Positions 6,881 to 7,303 of a DNA stretch of 7,303 bases are shown piece by piece. The stretch covers positions 1-7,303 of the forward strand of contig JASBZN010000052.1 in the NCBI GenBank assembly GCA_029983435.1, read 5' to 3'. Each line of letters begins with the position of its first letter. Within the stretch, counting starts at the first letter, position 1. The notes below the pieces were generated by a model. The model was given only the letters and a program-made list of their open reading frames with translations. It was not told the DNA's origin and made no database searches. Made by a program: the position numbers and the translations under genes. The DNA comes from Urinicoccus sp. GTDB taxonomy: Bacteria > Bacillota > Clostridia > Tissierellales > Peptoniphilaceae.

Positions 6881-7303
6881 TTATAATTTCCCCATCTTAT
6901 TAAAGGGGAAATATCGATAAACAGCTATTCCTTTAATCGCTTTTCTGGAAACAGGTCCAAAAGCTCGAGAGTCCATACTTTCTCCAGGAAGACGGTTATC
7001 TCCCATTACAAAATAATCATCTTCTCCTAAGACCCAAGTATTTTGGTTGTCAATGAGGGTTTCTGCTCCTTGGATATACTCTTCCTTCAGTTCCTTTTCA
7101 TTAACATAGACTTTCCCGTTTAAAATTTTAATGGTATCTCCAGGTAAGCCAATGAGGCGTTTTACATATTTTTTTGCTTCAAAAGGACTATTAATAATGA
7201 CAATTTCTCCTGGTTTAGGATCTCTATAAAATAAAGGGAAGACCAAACAAATCACATGGTCGTTTTAATGATTAGTTGACTACATACTAGGCCCTTTTAC
7301 ATT
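6881..7303 (-). pseudogene. lepB: Signal peptidase I (LepB/Sip), interrupted by two in-frame stops, 5' end outside window
   Basis: This is a type I signal peptidase frame; the intact enzyme is a membrane-anchored Ser/Lys protease that removes signal peptides from exported proteins. Reading back from TAA 6881-6883, an open frame extends to 7255. It contains the catalytic-lysine box YVKRLIGLPGD and the C-terminal box GDNR...S.DSR followed by AFGPV. Continuing upstream in the same frame, 7283-7303 encodes NVKGPSM, the box that supplies the catalytic serine. Between them lie TAG (7280-7282) and TAA (7265-7267), at positions where functional enzymes read x-PTL and onward. Spacing from the serine box is conserved, so substitutions rather than an indel explain the breaks. 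A GTG at 7253-7255 would give a 124-residue product without serine or membrane anchor and has no ribosome site. The alternative is sequence error near a contig end. The GDNR box has a 2-residue insertion relative to the common GDNRxxSxDSR. It precedes lepA by 19 bases. Confidence 0.8.

Noticed and set aside
1..7303. A hidden novel system, mobile element, CRISPR array or RNA gene.
   Set aside because: Conserved housekeeping genes with short gaps fill almost the whole window. The largest gaps (267-369 and 3785-3928) are explained by a terminator, promoter, CIRCE and hairpin, and no repeats or tRNA-like structures were seen.

Overview
This window is an ordinary AT-rich chromosomal segment, most likely from a low-GC Gram-positive bacterium of the Clostridia/Tissierellia type. 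The evidence is the gene order lepA-hemW-hrcA-grpE-dnaK-dnaJ, a CIRCE operator in front of hrcA, strong AAGGAGG-type ribosome binding sites, and a 609-residue DnaK of the Firmicutes length. The genus cannot be named from the sequence alone. Every convincing gene lies on the minus strand, so transcription runs from high to low coordinates.

Region by region, in transcription order. The window opens inside a type I signal peptidase gene (lepB, from 7303 to 6881). Its catalytic-serine box is separated from the rest of the enzyme by two in-frame stop codons. Nineteen bases later comes lepA (6861-5053, ribosomal elongation factor 4). It overlaps hemW (5056-3929, radical-SAM heme chaperone) by an ATGA. 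A 144-base gap then holds a hairpin at the end of hemW, a near-consensus sigma-A promoter (TTGACA-17-TATCAT) and the CIRCE operator. The heat-shock genes follow: hrcA (3784-2762), grpE (2748-2215) and dnaK (2199-370), with gaps of only 13 and 15 bases. A perfect GC-rich hairpin with a T tract follows dnaK by three bases. The 5' part of dnaJ then begins at a TTG codon (266) and runs off the window.

How the genes work together. HrcA represses its own promoter through CIRCE. DnaK with its exchange factor GrpE and co-chaperone DnaJ forms the Hsp70 folding machine, so the cluster is a self-regulated heat-shock operon. The dnaK-dnaJ terminator probably lowers dnaJ output relative to dnaK. LepA and HemW form a separate, translationally coupled housekeeping pair upstream. 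The promoter between hemW and hrcA separates that pair from HrcA control.

I see no mobile element, CRISPR array, RNA gene or unknown gene system. The points that deserve a second look are the interrupted lepB, an extra CIRCE-like half-site inside the promoter spacer, the terminator placed immediately after dnaK, the TTG start of dnaJ, and a stranded perfect Shine-Dalgarno sequence in the loop of the hemW-end hairpin.
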